Shown: in pieces, positions 9,235-18,720 of the stretch
How positions within the stretch are numbered: the first letter of the stretch is position 1
Layout of the letters: every line of letters starts with the position of its first letter
DNA from: Enterobacter sp. EA-1
GTDB lineage: Bacteria; Pseudomonadota; Gammaproteobacteria; Enterobacterales; Enterobacteriaceae
DNA: 64,000 nt
Direction of reading: 5' to 3'
NCBI GenBank assembly: GCA_002886105.1
Contig: CP025776.1
Span: 1,922,001-1,986,000, forward strand
The notes under the pieces: model-generated
Database searches by the model: none
Seen by the model: only the letters and a program-made list of their open reading frames with translations
Told to the model about the DNA's origin: nothing
Made by a program: the position numbers and the translations under genes

Positions 9235-9973
9235 TCACTTGTTAATGATATCGTAAGGTCCGCCTCGCTCGCAGCGGGCGTTATGAATCGATGATCCAGA
9301 CCAAAAGAGAGGCGGGTGTTTTGATAAAACCGCTATGACGTCATTGGTTTTATCATCAACGCCTTTGTTCGCCCCTCGGTAAGTTTCTGAGCGCGTTGTT
9401 TCCCTATACAGGGGGCCTGTGGCGCATCCGTACATCATGAACAGTGGAAACAAGGGCACTAAAGGGATCAGAGCGATGGTTCCAAGCGTGCTCAGGGTTT
9501 CGGTCTTGTCATTGATTGATACTACTACGGGGCGTTCCAACTGGTAAGGCGCTGCCAGCTCCGGAGTGTGCGAGGAGGACCAAAATCCTGCGGCCTTAAA
9601 CAGAACGCCGAGGCGATCGTTATCGATCTGAGCCGCCTTATACTCATTGACCAGCACTGAAAGCTGCCCGGCATCCAGTTTGCGCTGATCAATCACCACC
9701 GGTGTATTCTGCCGTCACTTCATGTTCTTTTACTATAAAGTTAACCCGCACCCCCGGAGGCCTGTTGATGAAAGCGTTCATAAAATGTCTTATAACGTTG
9801 GTACTCCTGCGGCATGCCCTCACGGAAAAAACGGTAACTGTATTTAGCTGAGCTGGCGATAATGCCTGAATCAATAGGCTTAACCGCCACAATGGTATCG
9901 GTAGGCGGCAAATTTGGTGCACTTGTACACGCTACTAGCATGATCGCTGCCAGCAGCGATAAATATTCTTCAT
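9235..9973 (-). CDS. Hypothetical lipoprotein
   Basis: The start at 9973 (MKN...) leads, after a one-base shift near 9960, into a lipoprotein signal peptide with lipobox LVAC (LLAAIMLVACTSAPNLPPTD). A soluble part follows (KYSYRFFREGMPQEYQRYKT). After a second shift near 9745 comes a part with VVVSINDKTETLSTLG and a hydrophobic helix (IALIPLVPLFPLFMMYG). The end reads WSGSSIHNARCERGGPYDII. Total about 240 residues. The family is not recognised; the late hydrophobic helix is unusual for a plain lipoprotein. Confidence 0.55.
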
Positions 9974-9991
9974 TTCAACCATTCCTGTTCG

Positions 9992-10243
9992 CTATTTCCT
10001 CTGTGACATCCGGACATTTTCGTTAAGACGTGACTTACAAATGTCCCACAGCACGGCGAGTGATCGTGCGTACAGCATTCTGGGAACAAAAGCGGTATGT
10101 TGGTCAAAAGCAATGACTTCAGGTACCCGTATCAGGCGAACCGAGCCAGAACCGAGCGGGAAGAAAGCCTCTGACATTCGGCCTGCTTCAGCATGCCTTT
10201 GAAATACCTCAGGACATTTTCCCGATACTTCCGGAGCCGACAT
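9992..10243 (-). CDS. Hypothetical protein, 83 residues
   Basis: The frame is open from 10408, but the ATG at 10243 has a strong AGGAGTG six bases upstream and is the likely start (MSAPEVSGKCPEVFQRHAEA). The rest (FFPLGSGSVRLIRVPEVIAF, LYARSLAVLWDICKSRL) resembles nothing I can name. It ends just before the lipoprotein gene on the same strand. Confidence 0.45.
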   Translation of the reverse strand: MSAPEVSGKCPEVFQRHAEAGRMSEAFFPLGSGSVRLIRVPEVIAFDQHTAFVPRMLYARSLAVLWDICKSRLNENVRMSQRK

Positions 10244-10636
10244 CGTCACTCCTGTTTGTGATTGAAATCGCAAAAGATTGCCGTGCTTGCAATGTTGTGC
10301 ATAAAACAATGTGATTCTTGTTGCATTAGAGCAGAAAACTTCACCACAAAGCGAAGGGGTCAGGCATATATCCTGAATCTGATATAAACCTGATTTTATA
10401 AAAGACATGTCAGAGGAGATATTGGGCTGAAATTTATTCCCACGGAAGACTGCACACCATCTACCACGAAAGCATCGGTAAATGATTATCTGCTTGCCAG
10501 AATTCCTGCGCGACTCTGCAATATGACTCGTGCCGAAAATACGTGTACCGAAATCGCGCTTTGCAAATTCGTCTGCTTTTAAATGTCGTGAATATATTCA
10601 TTTGTTATCCTTAATCTGTTGAGATATGAGGGGCGT
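10244..10636. other. Intergenic, no gene seen
   Basis: About 390 bases between divergent genes. Both genes must have their promoters here; no clear site was identified. Confidence 0.4.
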
Positions 10637-11160
10637 ATGAAAACGAAAAATCTATTTACATTGTTAGCGGTTGTTATAGCACTTAGCAGTTGTAGTTCAT
10701 CGCAAACAGGAGAAAAAACAAGTAGTGCAAAGGTAAACGCGCAAAATACGCAAACAACCAGTGAGGTGAAATCAGTACCACCTACTGACATGCAAGTGAA
10801 GTCGACCTTTAATAGTATAACCACCGGAATAAAGGACAACAATTCTTAAATGTCATTGGGTCAACCGACGATCCCAAAATTGATAATAAATCCACGGATA
10901 GCGATATACCGAGAAAAATGTGGTTTCGATCCCCGGCAAAAATAGTGCTACGGGTGCCGTCTGCCCTCAAAATGCGCTTGTGACATGTGGTGAAGAATGG
11001 ACAATCGCAATATCCGGCCAAAAACTCGCTGGTTTATATTGTTCCGATTTGCACCAGTGAAAACAACCAGCCTAATGACAATTGCTGCAAACGGGACGTG
11101 CGCAGTGGTGCTGAATTATTGGATGAAATAAAGAAGATGGTTATCCGCAAGGATATCTGA
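10637..11160 (+). CDS. Hypothetical lipoprotein, cysteine-rich C-terminus
   Basis: The start ATG (MKTKNLFTLLAVVIALSSCS) follows a GAGGGG-like site and opens a lipoprotein signal peptide with lipobox LSSC. A Ser/Thr/Gln-rich linker follows. The frame breaks near 10835, 10915 and 11025. The collinear pieces read FLNVIGSTDDPKIDNKST, CPQNALVTCGEEWTIAISGQ, LVYIVPICTSENNQPNDNCC and SGAELLDEIKKMVIRKDI, ending at 11158-11160. The family is not recognised; the paired cysteines suggest a disulfide-bonded periplasmic domain. AT-rich relative to its surroundings. Confidence 0.5.
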
Positions 11161-11189
11161 GGCCCGCAAGAGTAATTAATGCCTGTCCG

Positions 11190-11214
11190 CGACGAGGCCT
11201 TGGCAAAGGCCTCG
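11190..11214. terminator. Perfect inverted repeat between convergent genes
   Basis: GAGGCCTT and AAGGCCTC separated by GGCA-type loop bases form a strong hairpin between the stop of the lipoprotein gene and the stop of the short convergent ORF. There is no T-run on either strand, so it may be a structured 3' end rather than a classical terminator. Confidence 0.45.
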
Positions 11215-11217
11215 TGA

Positions 11218-11337
11218 TTAAAACTGCCCGATGTACCATTTATTAAAATTGAGGGCTGCACTTTCAGGCGGCGACAACTCCGCGGTGGCCAGTGCGACCG
11301 GAGAAATCAGCAAAAGTGAAATAATCAAACTTTTCAT
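11218..11337 (-). CDS. Short secreted peptide or 5' gene fragment
   Basis: 39 codons starting MKSLIISLLLISPVALATAE, a good Sec signal peptide, followed by only about 19 residues (LSPPESAALNFNKWYIGQF). It ends right at the hairpin at 11190-11214. Either this is a very small exported peptide, or the 5' end of a gene whose remainder has been replaced by the neighbouring lipoprotein gene. Confidence 0.4.
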   Translation of the reverse strand: MKSLIISLLLISPVALATAELSPPESAALNFNKWYIGQF

Positions 11338-11355
11338 ATCAAGCATGCCTGTAAA

Positions 11356-11703
11356 TCACATAAGTCGGATATCGCTACACCGCGGCTGTAACTGATAAAT
11401 CCACGCGGTGACGTGTCGGTTATCCACCGTGGTTACGGTCACTTCTACCCGATCATAGCCGTCTTCAAATTCATCCAGCATTGACCAGTGTGCCTCCCGG
11501 TTGTCGGATAAAAACAGATAACCCTGCACCTGCGCGCCATCGTTATTCAGCACAATTCCCGGGAAATCCCGCCGCAGCGCCCCATCCACGCTCGTAAAAC
11601 GTACCCGTCACATAACCGGCAACCACTCGCCACCGATATTTTCCAGAATGTGAGCATTAGAATGACCCGGGCGAAGCGTACCGTAGACAAATAAAGCGTC
11701 CAT
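11356..11703 (-). CDS. Gamma-glutamylcyclotransferase-family protein
   Basis: AIG2/GGCT-like fold. The protein starts MDALFVYGTLRPGHSNAHIL with the YGTLRPG substrate-loop motif. It continues in a second frame after a shift near 11630 (GYVTGTFYERGWGAAAGFPG, with another small shift near 11573), then GIVLNNDGAQVQGYLFLSD and LDEFEDGYDRVEVTVTT, where the EFEDGYDR motif includes the expected acidic residue. The family forms 5-oxoproline from gamma-glutamyl compounds in some members; many bacterial members have unknown substrates. The start at 11703 has AGGA upstream. Confidence 0.82.
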
Positions 11704-11816
11704 TTTTCCTCAACATACAAAACAATGACCACCCAACGGGCAGGGGACTTTCACCATACGGTTTCGTGGCGGGGTTCGCAACGGCCAGCGGATACGGAAA
11801 ACGATGACGCAGAAGC

Positions 11817-11842
11817 AAAAGCCTGCTCGAAAGCAGGCTTTT
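11817..11842 (-). terminator. Rho-independent terminator of tRNA-Asn
   Basis: AAAAGCCTGCT / AGCAGGCTTTT stem just 3' of the minus-strand tRNA, with a T-run on that strand. Confidence 0.8.
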
Positions 11843-11850
11843 CAAATTAG

Positions 11851-11924
11851 CTCCTCTGACTGGACTCCGAACCAGTGACATACGGATTAACAGTCCGCCG
11901 TTCTACCGACTGAACTACAGAGGA
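11851..11924 (-). tRNA. tRNA-Asn (GTT), copy with one extra base
   Basis: It matches the other tRNA-Asn genes in the window, with GTT in the anticodon loop. It carries one extra G in the T-arm (GGTTCGGAGTCC instead of GGTTCGAGTCC), and CTA replaces the encoded CCA. Either these are read errors or this copy is damaged. The -35 word TTGACA lies upstream with a shortened spacer. Confidence 0.8.
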
Positions 11925-12146
11925 ATCGTTGTGGAGGCTTATCTTAGCGGCGAAAAACATTTGTCAAACCTCATTTTAGCTCAGTGCGTTCGTCTGCTGC
12001 TTCCCTCGACAGTTTGCCGCAATTAGCAACGATTTCTCAGGAAATGCTTTGCAGGATCACGGTTTCTCCCCCATTATTTGAAATGTAGTTTCACCCTTCG
12101 TGCTAAGGAAAATTTTGAACGTCGTCACCACCCTGCGCCAGCTGTC

Positions 12147-13585
12147 ATGCGCACCCCCCGGTACAAAAAACGTAAGAGTTACCGTGTCCTGCTCTGGCGA
12201 GAAATCACCCCCCTTGCCGTACCTATCTTTCTGGAAAACACCTGCGTTCTGATGATGGGCGTGCTCAGCACCTTCCTTGTGAGCTGGCTGGGTAAAGAAG
12301 CGATGGCGGGTGTCGGCACCGGCAGACAGCTTCAACATGGTGGTGATGTCCTTTTTGCTGCTATCGATCTCGGCACCACGGTGGTAGTGGCCTTTAGCCT
12401 TGGCAAACTCGACGCGGAACGGGCGAGGGCGGCCACGCGGCAATCGCTGGTGATCATGACCTTATTTGCCATTGTGCTGGCGGCGGTAATCCACGCCTTC
12501 GGCACGCAAATTGTCGATTTCATCGCCGGGGCGGCCACGCCGGAGGTGAAAGCGCTGGCGCTGACCTACCCGGAGCTTACCGTCATTAGCTACCCGGCGG
12601 CGGCTATTGCGCTTATCGGCAGCGGTGCGCTGCGTGGCGCGGGCAATACCAAGATCCCGCTGTTGATTAATGGCGGGATGAACATTCTCAATATCCTGAT
12701 CAGCAGCGTGTTGATTTACGGCCTGTTCGGCTGGAAAGGGATGGGCTTCGCCGGGGCGGGGCTGGGGCTGACTGTCTCCCGCTACATTGGCGCGGTAGCG
12801 ATTATCTGGGTGCTGATGATTGGGTTTAACCCGGCGTTACGCATCTCGCTGAAGAGTTATTTCGAGAAACTGAACTTCGCCATTATCTGGGAAGTGATGG
12901 GCATCGGTATTCCCGCCAGCATCGAGTCGGTGCTGTTTAACGGCGGCAAATTGCTGACGCAAATGTTCGTCGCCGGGATCGGCACCAACGTCATTGCCGG
13001 TAACTTTATCGCCTTCTCGGTGGCGGCGCTGATCAACCTGCCGGGCAACGCCCTCGGTTCTGCCTCGACCATTATCACCGGCAAGCGGTTGGGCAAAGGG
13101 CAGATCGCGCAGGCGGAACGGCAATTGCGGCATGTGTTCTGGCTTTCAACGCTTGTTCTGACGGCGATTGCACCGGGGGACCGCGCCGTTTGCCGGGCTG
13201 TTCGCCGCGTTTTACACCCGGGAAGAGGATGTAAAAGAGGTGGTTAAAGTGCTTCTGTGGCTTAACGCTGCGTTTATGCCAATCTGGGCGGCCTCCTGGG
13301 TGCTGCCTGCCGGGCTGAAAGGTGCACGCGACGCCCGTTTCGCTATGTGGGTGTCGATGCTTGGCTGCCGCGTAGTGGCGGGGGTACGTTGGGATCATGC
13401 TCGGTATGGGCGTCATCGGTGTCTGGCTGGGGATGTTCCTCGACTGGGCGGTGCGCGGCGTGTTGTTTTACTGGCGTATGGTCAGCGGGCGCTGGCTGTA
13501 GTACCCGAAGCCGCAGAAAACGCCAGCGCAACGCCCTCTTCTGCACAGAGTGGAGAATAATTCGGCAAACGCGCTGGAAATGTGA
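12147..13585 (+). CDS. yeeO: MATE-family efflux transporter YeeO
   Basis: A MatE antiporter (about 480 residues, 12 membrane helices) exporting FMN/FAD and toxic compounds in E. coli. The sequence is close to E. coli YeeO throughout: SYRVLLWREITPLAVPIFLE, FFAAIDLGTTVVVAFSLGK, GSGALRGAGNTKIPLLINGG, WEVMGIGIPASIESVLFNGG and PIWAASWVLPAGLKGARDAR. Small shifts occur near 12320, 12345, 13180, 13375 and 13390. Near 13499 an in-frame TAG stands where relatives have Trp-Lys; the same frame then continues plausibly (YPKPQKTPAQRPLLHR) to 13583-13585. The start at 12147 is chosen by similarity. The gene sits between two inverted tRNA-Asn genes, a position close to that in E. coli. Confidence 0.93.
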
Positions 13586-13637
13586 ATTCAGGCTTTGACA
13601 AGGGCAGGGGCGCTAATATTCGCCCCGTTCACACGAT

Positions 13638-13708
13638 TCCTCTGTAGTTCAGTCGGTAGAACGGCGGACTGTTAATCCGTATGTCACTGGTTCGAGTCCA
13701 GTCAGGAG
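13638..13708 (+). tRNA. tRNA-Asn (GTT), copy lacking two bases in acceptor stem
   Basis: Same sequence as the other copies up to the T-arm; the 3' acceptor strand reads CAGTCAGGAG instead of CAGTCAGAGGAG, so two bases are missing. CCA is encoded at 13709-13711. The upstream TTGACA and TAATAT words are only 13 bases apart. Both defects could be read errors. Confidence 0.82.
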
Positions 13709-13718
13709 CCAAATTTAG

Positions 13719-13746
13719 AAAAGCCCGCTTTTTTAGCGGGCTTTTT
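13719..13746 (+). terminator. Rho-independent terminator of tRNA-Asn
   Basis: AAAAGCCCGCT / AGCGGGCTTTTT stem with T-rich loop and tail. The stop codon of the convergent NCS1 permease gene lies inside this hairpin. Confidence 0.85.
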
Positions 13747-15115
13747 GGTTGCTGTACCGCCATTTATCGATCAGCGGCGAACACTTGCCGGGCGTCGGGG
13801 GTTTGGGCAGTTTATTGATACTCACCCGCGCCCACTGGCTAAAGAGCGTGTACAAACCGCAGGCGGAGACAAACGTGGCCACTGCCGAAAACGCGGCGAA
13901 TGAGGCGGGTCCCTGCATCAATACAATCCCCAGTGCTACGCTGATAAACCATGCGCCCACCCCCACCGGATTAATGGCGACTTGCTCGTGATCGGACGGC
14001 ACGTTATGGGCAATCCCGGCCAACGCCACGCCCACCCAGCCACCACGAAAACGCCCTGATAGGCCAGCGCCTGCAACAACCAAAGCGAACACATCCGCCA
14101 GCATCAGGATATACACCACCACGCCCACCACGCACGCCCAGACCAGTTTGGGCAACTTCAGGTTAAACAAACTGTGGAAAAGACCTGCATATTGACGGTG
14201 GCGAGATAATAGTTGGCGGTATTAATCCGCGTCTGCGTCACCCACACAAACCCCAACCCGGCAATCCCCAGCAGGTTTAAAATCGCCACCACTACCGCGG
14301 TTTCACTGAGCGCTCCGGCATCGTGAAGGCTACTGGCGAGGTAAATCCCCGCCACGCCATTGAGGAAAAACGTGACCAGATAAAACGGCATGCCGAAGTT
14401 AAAACGCGCGTGGTACTTGCTGTCTTCTTCACGGCCAAACCGGGCGTAATCGAAGGTGTACATCATTAATACCCAGACGCCCATGTAGGTGAAGCAGTTC
14501 CACCAGCCCCACGGAGAAGGATTGGCCGGGCCATACTGGAAGCCAGTTTGCACTGGTAGCCGTAGTGCATCACCGAAACGACGATCGTCGCCAGTAAGCC
14601 CAGCAGATAGAACGGCAGCAGTACGCCGTTAAATTTATCCAGCCAGTGCTGAACGCTGCCGAAAATCAGTGGCACGCTGTAAAGCACCACCAGCGCCGCC
14701 GCCGCCCAATAGACCACGCCCGGAAAGAGGTGGTTGATGGCAAAGGCGATAACGGAGCCTTCAAACACGGCGTAATAAATGGCGGTGGAGAAGAAAATCA
14801 GCGTCGCCAGCGATGCGCCCATCCGCCCGAACAGGCGGCGTGAGAACTGGGCGACAGACAAGCCGCTACGAATGGCGAAGCGGCTGATAACACCGTTAAT
14901 CAAACCGTAAGAAACCACGGATAACGCCATCCCAATAATGGCGTTAACCGCGCCGTAGGTCAGCGCCAGAGACGCGCCAACCACAATGTAAAAACACGGC
15001 GCTGCACACCGCCCACCGTGCCATCGTGAGGGAGAGTTTTTCCCATGCGCGCCGGTTCCGGCAGCGCTGACCGATCAACATTATCCGCAGCGCGGGATTG
15101 TGGAGCTGAAGCCAG
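13733..15115 (-). CDS. NCS1-family permease (CodB-like)
   Basis: Nucleobase:cation symporter-1 family, about 460 residues and 12 membrane helices. Recognisable parts are VVGASLALTYGAVNAIIGMA, RSGLSVAQFSRRLFGRMGAS, VPLIFGSVQHWLDKFNGVLL, YTFDYARFGREEDSKYHARF and GIAHNVPSDHEQVAINPVGV. Members import cytosine, allantoin, hydantoin, uracil or similar ring compounds. Shifts occur near 15010, 14560, 14160 and 14060. AGGAGG stands near 15120, and the best start would be the CTG at 15115 if read as ATG with one base corrected. It is the last gene of the pxp-type operon and probably imports that operon's substrate. Confidence 0.82.
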
Positions 15116-15175
15116 CAACCTCCTGAAACACGCAATAACCAAAGAGTGACGCCACGGGGCGATCCCCGGGCAGGG

Positions 15176-16155
15176 TTAACGCAACACGTTCGCTAACTGC
15201 GCCAGCCGCTGCTGAGACTGACGGCGGGCAACCAGCGCCTCATCCAGCGTGACGGGCATAAAGCGAACGTGTTGATTCGGCTGTAACTGACCAAGAATGG
15301 CAAGATCGGGGCTGATAACCGTCCCCAGCGTCATATAACCGCCGCCCGACACCGCATCGCGCAGCAAAACAATCGGTTCCAGTCCTCCCGGCACCTGAAC
15401 GGAGCCAATCGGGTAACAGGCATCGACAATATTGGAAGGATCGGAGCCCGCGCCAAACGGCGGCGTCCGCGGCGTGAACGCCAGTGGCTGTCCGCCCTTC
15501 AGGCGGTAGCCAGTCCGGTCGGCTTCGGTGCTCACATGCCAGCTGTCAGCAAAGAAGGTGTCTACCGCCGCTGTGGTCAGGCGATGAATATAGAGACCCG
15601 GCACCAGTCGCAGGGGTGACGGATTTCTCCAGCACCGGCAGTAACGCGTCGGGAACGGTGTTCCCTTCCCGGTGGGAACGCACGTCGTTGACCGGGTGAA
15701 CATTGAGCGCGTCACCCGCTGCCAGCCGACGCCCCTGAAAACCTCCCAGCGCACCCAGCGTATAGGTTGAGCGGCTACCCAGTACGCGCGGCACATCAAT
15801 CCCGCCTGAAATTGCCAGATATGCTCGGCATCCACTGGCGTGCAGGCGCAAAGCGCAGATGTTGCCCGGCGCGGATATACAGCGCGCTGCGCAGCGGCTG
15901 GCTGATTGTCGATAATCGGCGTCATTGACGCGCCGCACACGGCCACCAGCGCGTCGGCGGAAAAATGCAGCTCCGGCCCCAGCAGCGTCATCTCCAGCAC
16001 CGCATCATTCGCCGCATTTCCCACCAGCAGATTCGCCATCTGCATCGAGTAAGGATCCAGCGCACCGGAGGGCGGTATCCCCAGTGGTAATACCCTTCAC
16101 GCCCTGTATCCTGCACCGTGGTGGCAAGGCCGGGCTTAATCACATTGATGGTCAT
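15176..16155 (-). CDS. pxpC: PxpC / KipA-type biotin-dependent carboxyltransferase domain protein
   Basis: Subunit C of the PxpABC 5-oxoprolinase family, homologous to the carboxyltransferase-like part of urea amidolyase. Recognisable parts are [72 protein letters not shown] and [20 protein letters not shown]. Shifts occur near 16075, 15870 and 15615. The start ATG overlaps the end of pxpB by 20 bases, as expected for an operon. With PxpB it forms the ATP-using part of the enzyme in known members. Confidence 0.9.
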
Positions 16156-17027
16156 ACAGCCCCCTTTTCAACTGCTGCGGATAGCCCTGCGGATCGGCAA
16201 GAAAGTCGGCAAGCACAAACGTCACATCGCGAATGCGCGGAGAAAATACACCGTTTTTCACCTGCTCACGGATGTCGTCATAGGTCTGGCGGTCGATCGC
16301 CCGAAACTGAACAATGTCTCCCGCTTTGAAAAACACCATTTCGCTTTGCAGATACGGCAGACGCTGCGACGGGTCGTAAATGGGCATCGGCGTGATGCCA
16401 AACAACTGGTATCCCCCCGCGCCACGCACGGAGTAGATACAGCCGAAACAGCCGCCATGGCCGAGAGACAAACCCGGCGTATCGGTACGCGGGCGCAGGT
16501 ATTTCGGTACCTGCAACTGTTTTTCCCGCCCGACCATCTGGTACATAAACGGTAAACCGGCAACAAAACCCACCATTGACACGAACCATGGCGTCCCGCT
16601 GTGGGCGGCAATAAACGCGTCTTTATCCGTATAACCGTTGATGTGTGCGGCATAATCGAGGTCGCTGCCTTCCGGCGCCCGGTGACGATCGCGAAAACGC
16701 ATTAACGTCTCGTGTGTCCATGGGTCGTTGTACAGTACCGGGACTTCAATAATGCGCGTCGCCAGCGTGCTGTCGCCGTCACTGTCGGCCTCCAGCGTCT
16801 GTAGTCTGGCAAGCAGAGTGTCGGGCGGGAGTTCATCCGGGTTGAAACGCACCTCGGAAAGAGGCGTTAGCAAGGCAGATATCCAGTACGCCGGGAAGCT
16901 GGCATGCTTCCAGCGCCCGTGTCAGCGTCAGACCGCGGAAAAACGCGCTTAACGACATGGACTCTTCAATTTCGGCAAAGAGGTGCTCATCTCCGCCAAA
17001 CGAGTAGCGAATCGGGTTACTGACCAT
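16136..17027 (-). CDS. pxpB: PxpB / KipI-type subunit
   Basis: Subunit B of the 5-oxoprolinase family (KipI-like, allophanate hydrolase subunit 1). The N-terminal part is IRYSFGGDEHLFAEIEESM, the central part VEVPVLYNDPW-like (IIEVPVLYNDP), and the C-terminus contains the typical GFVAGLPFMYQM, PRTDTPGLSLGHGGCFGCIY and GGYQLFGITPMPIY. One shift near 16870 separates the N-terminal quarter. The ATG at 17027 overlaps the stop of the biotin carboxylase gene (ATGGTCAGTAA). It works with PxpA and PxpC. Confidence 0.9.
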
Positions 17028-18421
17028 AGCGACGGATCTCCTGTATCTGAGCCGATGAGTCGCGTTCCGCAAGCCACTGCTCGAGGGTGGTGGTTGTGAA
17101 TTCACCCGCCTGCAATTTCGGATGTTGCAGCAGCCACTGGTGAAGCGGCGCGGTGGTTTTGATGCCACGGAGTTCAAGGCTATCGAGCGCCCCGGCGTGC
17201 GCGAGCCAGCGCCTCGGGACGATCCGCGCCCCAAAAGGGCGATCACTTTGGCCAGTAAGGAGTCATACCAGGGGGGAACGCGGTAGCCGCTGAAAACATG
17301 GCTGTCGATGCGGATCCCTTCGCCTCCCGGCCACACCACGCCATCTATTAGCCCCGGGCAGGGAAAGAAATTCTTCTCAGGATCTTCAGCGTTAATGCGC
17401 ATTTCGCAGGCACTACCGCTCAGGCGTACATCTGACTGCGTCAGCGTCAGCGGCTCACCGTTGGCAATACGCAACATCCATTGCACCAGATCGACGCCCG
17501 TCACCATCTCGGTCACCGGATGCTCCACACCGGATACGGGTGTTCATCTCGATGAACCAGAACTCGCCGCGCGTTTCATCAAACAGATATTCCAGCGTGC
17601 CCGCACCGCGGTAGCGTAAGTGCCGCGCCAGTTGTACCGCGCTGTCGCAGAGCGCGGCTCGCTGGATCGGACTCCAGGGCGGGCGAGGGCGCTTCCTCAA
17701 AGATTTTCTGCCGACGTCGCTGCAACGAACACTCGCGATCAAACAGGTGGATCACCTGCTCACCATCACCCGTGATCTGCACTTCAATATGCCGCGCGCG
17801 GGCGATAAACCGTTCGAGGTAGACGGCACTGGAGCCAAAGGCGGCTTTTGATTCACTCTGGGCGACAGGGAATTCACGCGCCAGCGCCTCATCATCCTCC
17901 ACCACGCGGATCCCCGCGACCGCTGCCGCCAGCGGCCGCTTTAATCAGACAGGGATAACCGATTTCCCCGGCGCGAATTTGCGCCGCCTGCACCGTTTCC
18001 AGCACCCGTGAACCCGGCACAACAGGTACGCCTGCATCTGCTGCAGTACGGCGCGCGGCGGCTTTATCGCCCATCACCCGGATGGTTTGCGCATCCGGTC
18101 CGACGAAAATATACCCGGCCTGTTCCACCCGTTCGGCAAACTGGGCGTTTTCCGACAAGAAACCATAACCGGGGATGAATAGCATTCGCGCCGCTTTGCG
18201 CTGCGGCCTCCAGTAGCGCGTTGATATTGAGATAACTGCGCGCGGCTGGTGCCGGGCCAATGATGCACACCTCATCGGTTAGATTGGCAGCGAGGCTTTC
18301 ACTGTCAGCCTCGCTGCAAGCCGCTACCGTCGGGATCCCCCAGTGTTTGCGCAGCACGAATAATACGCACCGCTATTTCCCCACGGTTAGCAACCAGTAG
18401 TTTTTTTATTTTCCCCGCCAT
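17017..18421 (-). CDS. Biotin carboxylase (AccC-like) of the pxp operon
   Basis: An ATP-grasp biotin carboxylase, about 465 residues. Visible are the N-terminal [30 protein letters not shown], the glycine-rich ATP-binding loop [26 protein letters not shown], the [18 protein letters not shown] region and [10 protein letters not shown] near the end. It is broken by at least six small shifts (near 18340, 18215, 17905, 17690, 17535 and 17215). The start has a GGAGGAGAT ribosome binding site. It is unlikely to be the housekeeping accC, because it lies between a separate biotin carrier gene and pxpBC. It should carboxylate that carrier, supplying carboxybiotin to the PxpC-like carboxyltransferase homologue. 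Confidence 0.9.
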
Positions 18422-18438
18422 ATCTCCTCCGCTGCGCT

Positions 18439-18688
18439 TATTCGTTATCGGTTTTTATTATGGCCGGGACCTGTCCGGGTTCGACAGCATCACCATTTTG
18501 TATGGTGATAGCGGTGATTGTTCCACTGGTCTCGGCGAATATTTCGCTGAACTGTTTCATGACTTCAATTAAACCAATTACCGTATCCGCTGCGACTTTA
18601 TCTCCGGCCTCAACAAAAGGGGGCGCTTCCGGTGATGGCTGCCGATAAAAACACCCGGTAGCGGTGAAATAACTTCAATATCAGACAT
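18439..18688 (-). CDS. Biotin carboxyl carrier protein (biotinyl domain)
   Basis: A stand-alone biotinyl domain of about 82 residues. The lysine for biotin attachment sits in IEVMKQFSEI, close to the canonical EAMKM-type turn. Flanking beta strands are VISPLPGVFYRQPSPEAPPF and VEAGDKVAADTVIGLIEVMK (one shift near 18650). It is partner of the following biotin carboxylase gene. The start at 18688 has GGAG upstream. Confidence 0.88.
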
Positions 18689-18720
18689 TCTATTTTCTCC
18701 AGATAAGCGGGTCTTATTTC

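Noticed and set aside
16118-16555. Plus-strand ORFs opposite the pxp operon and other long antisense ORFs
   Set aside because: These are shadows of GC-rich coding regions on the minus strand with codon patterns explained by the real genes.
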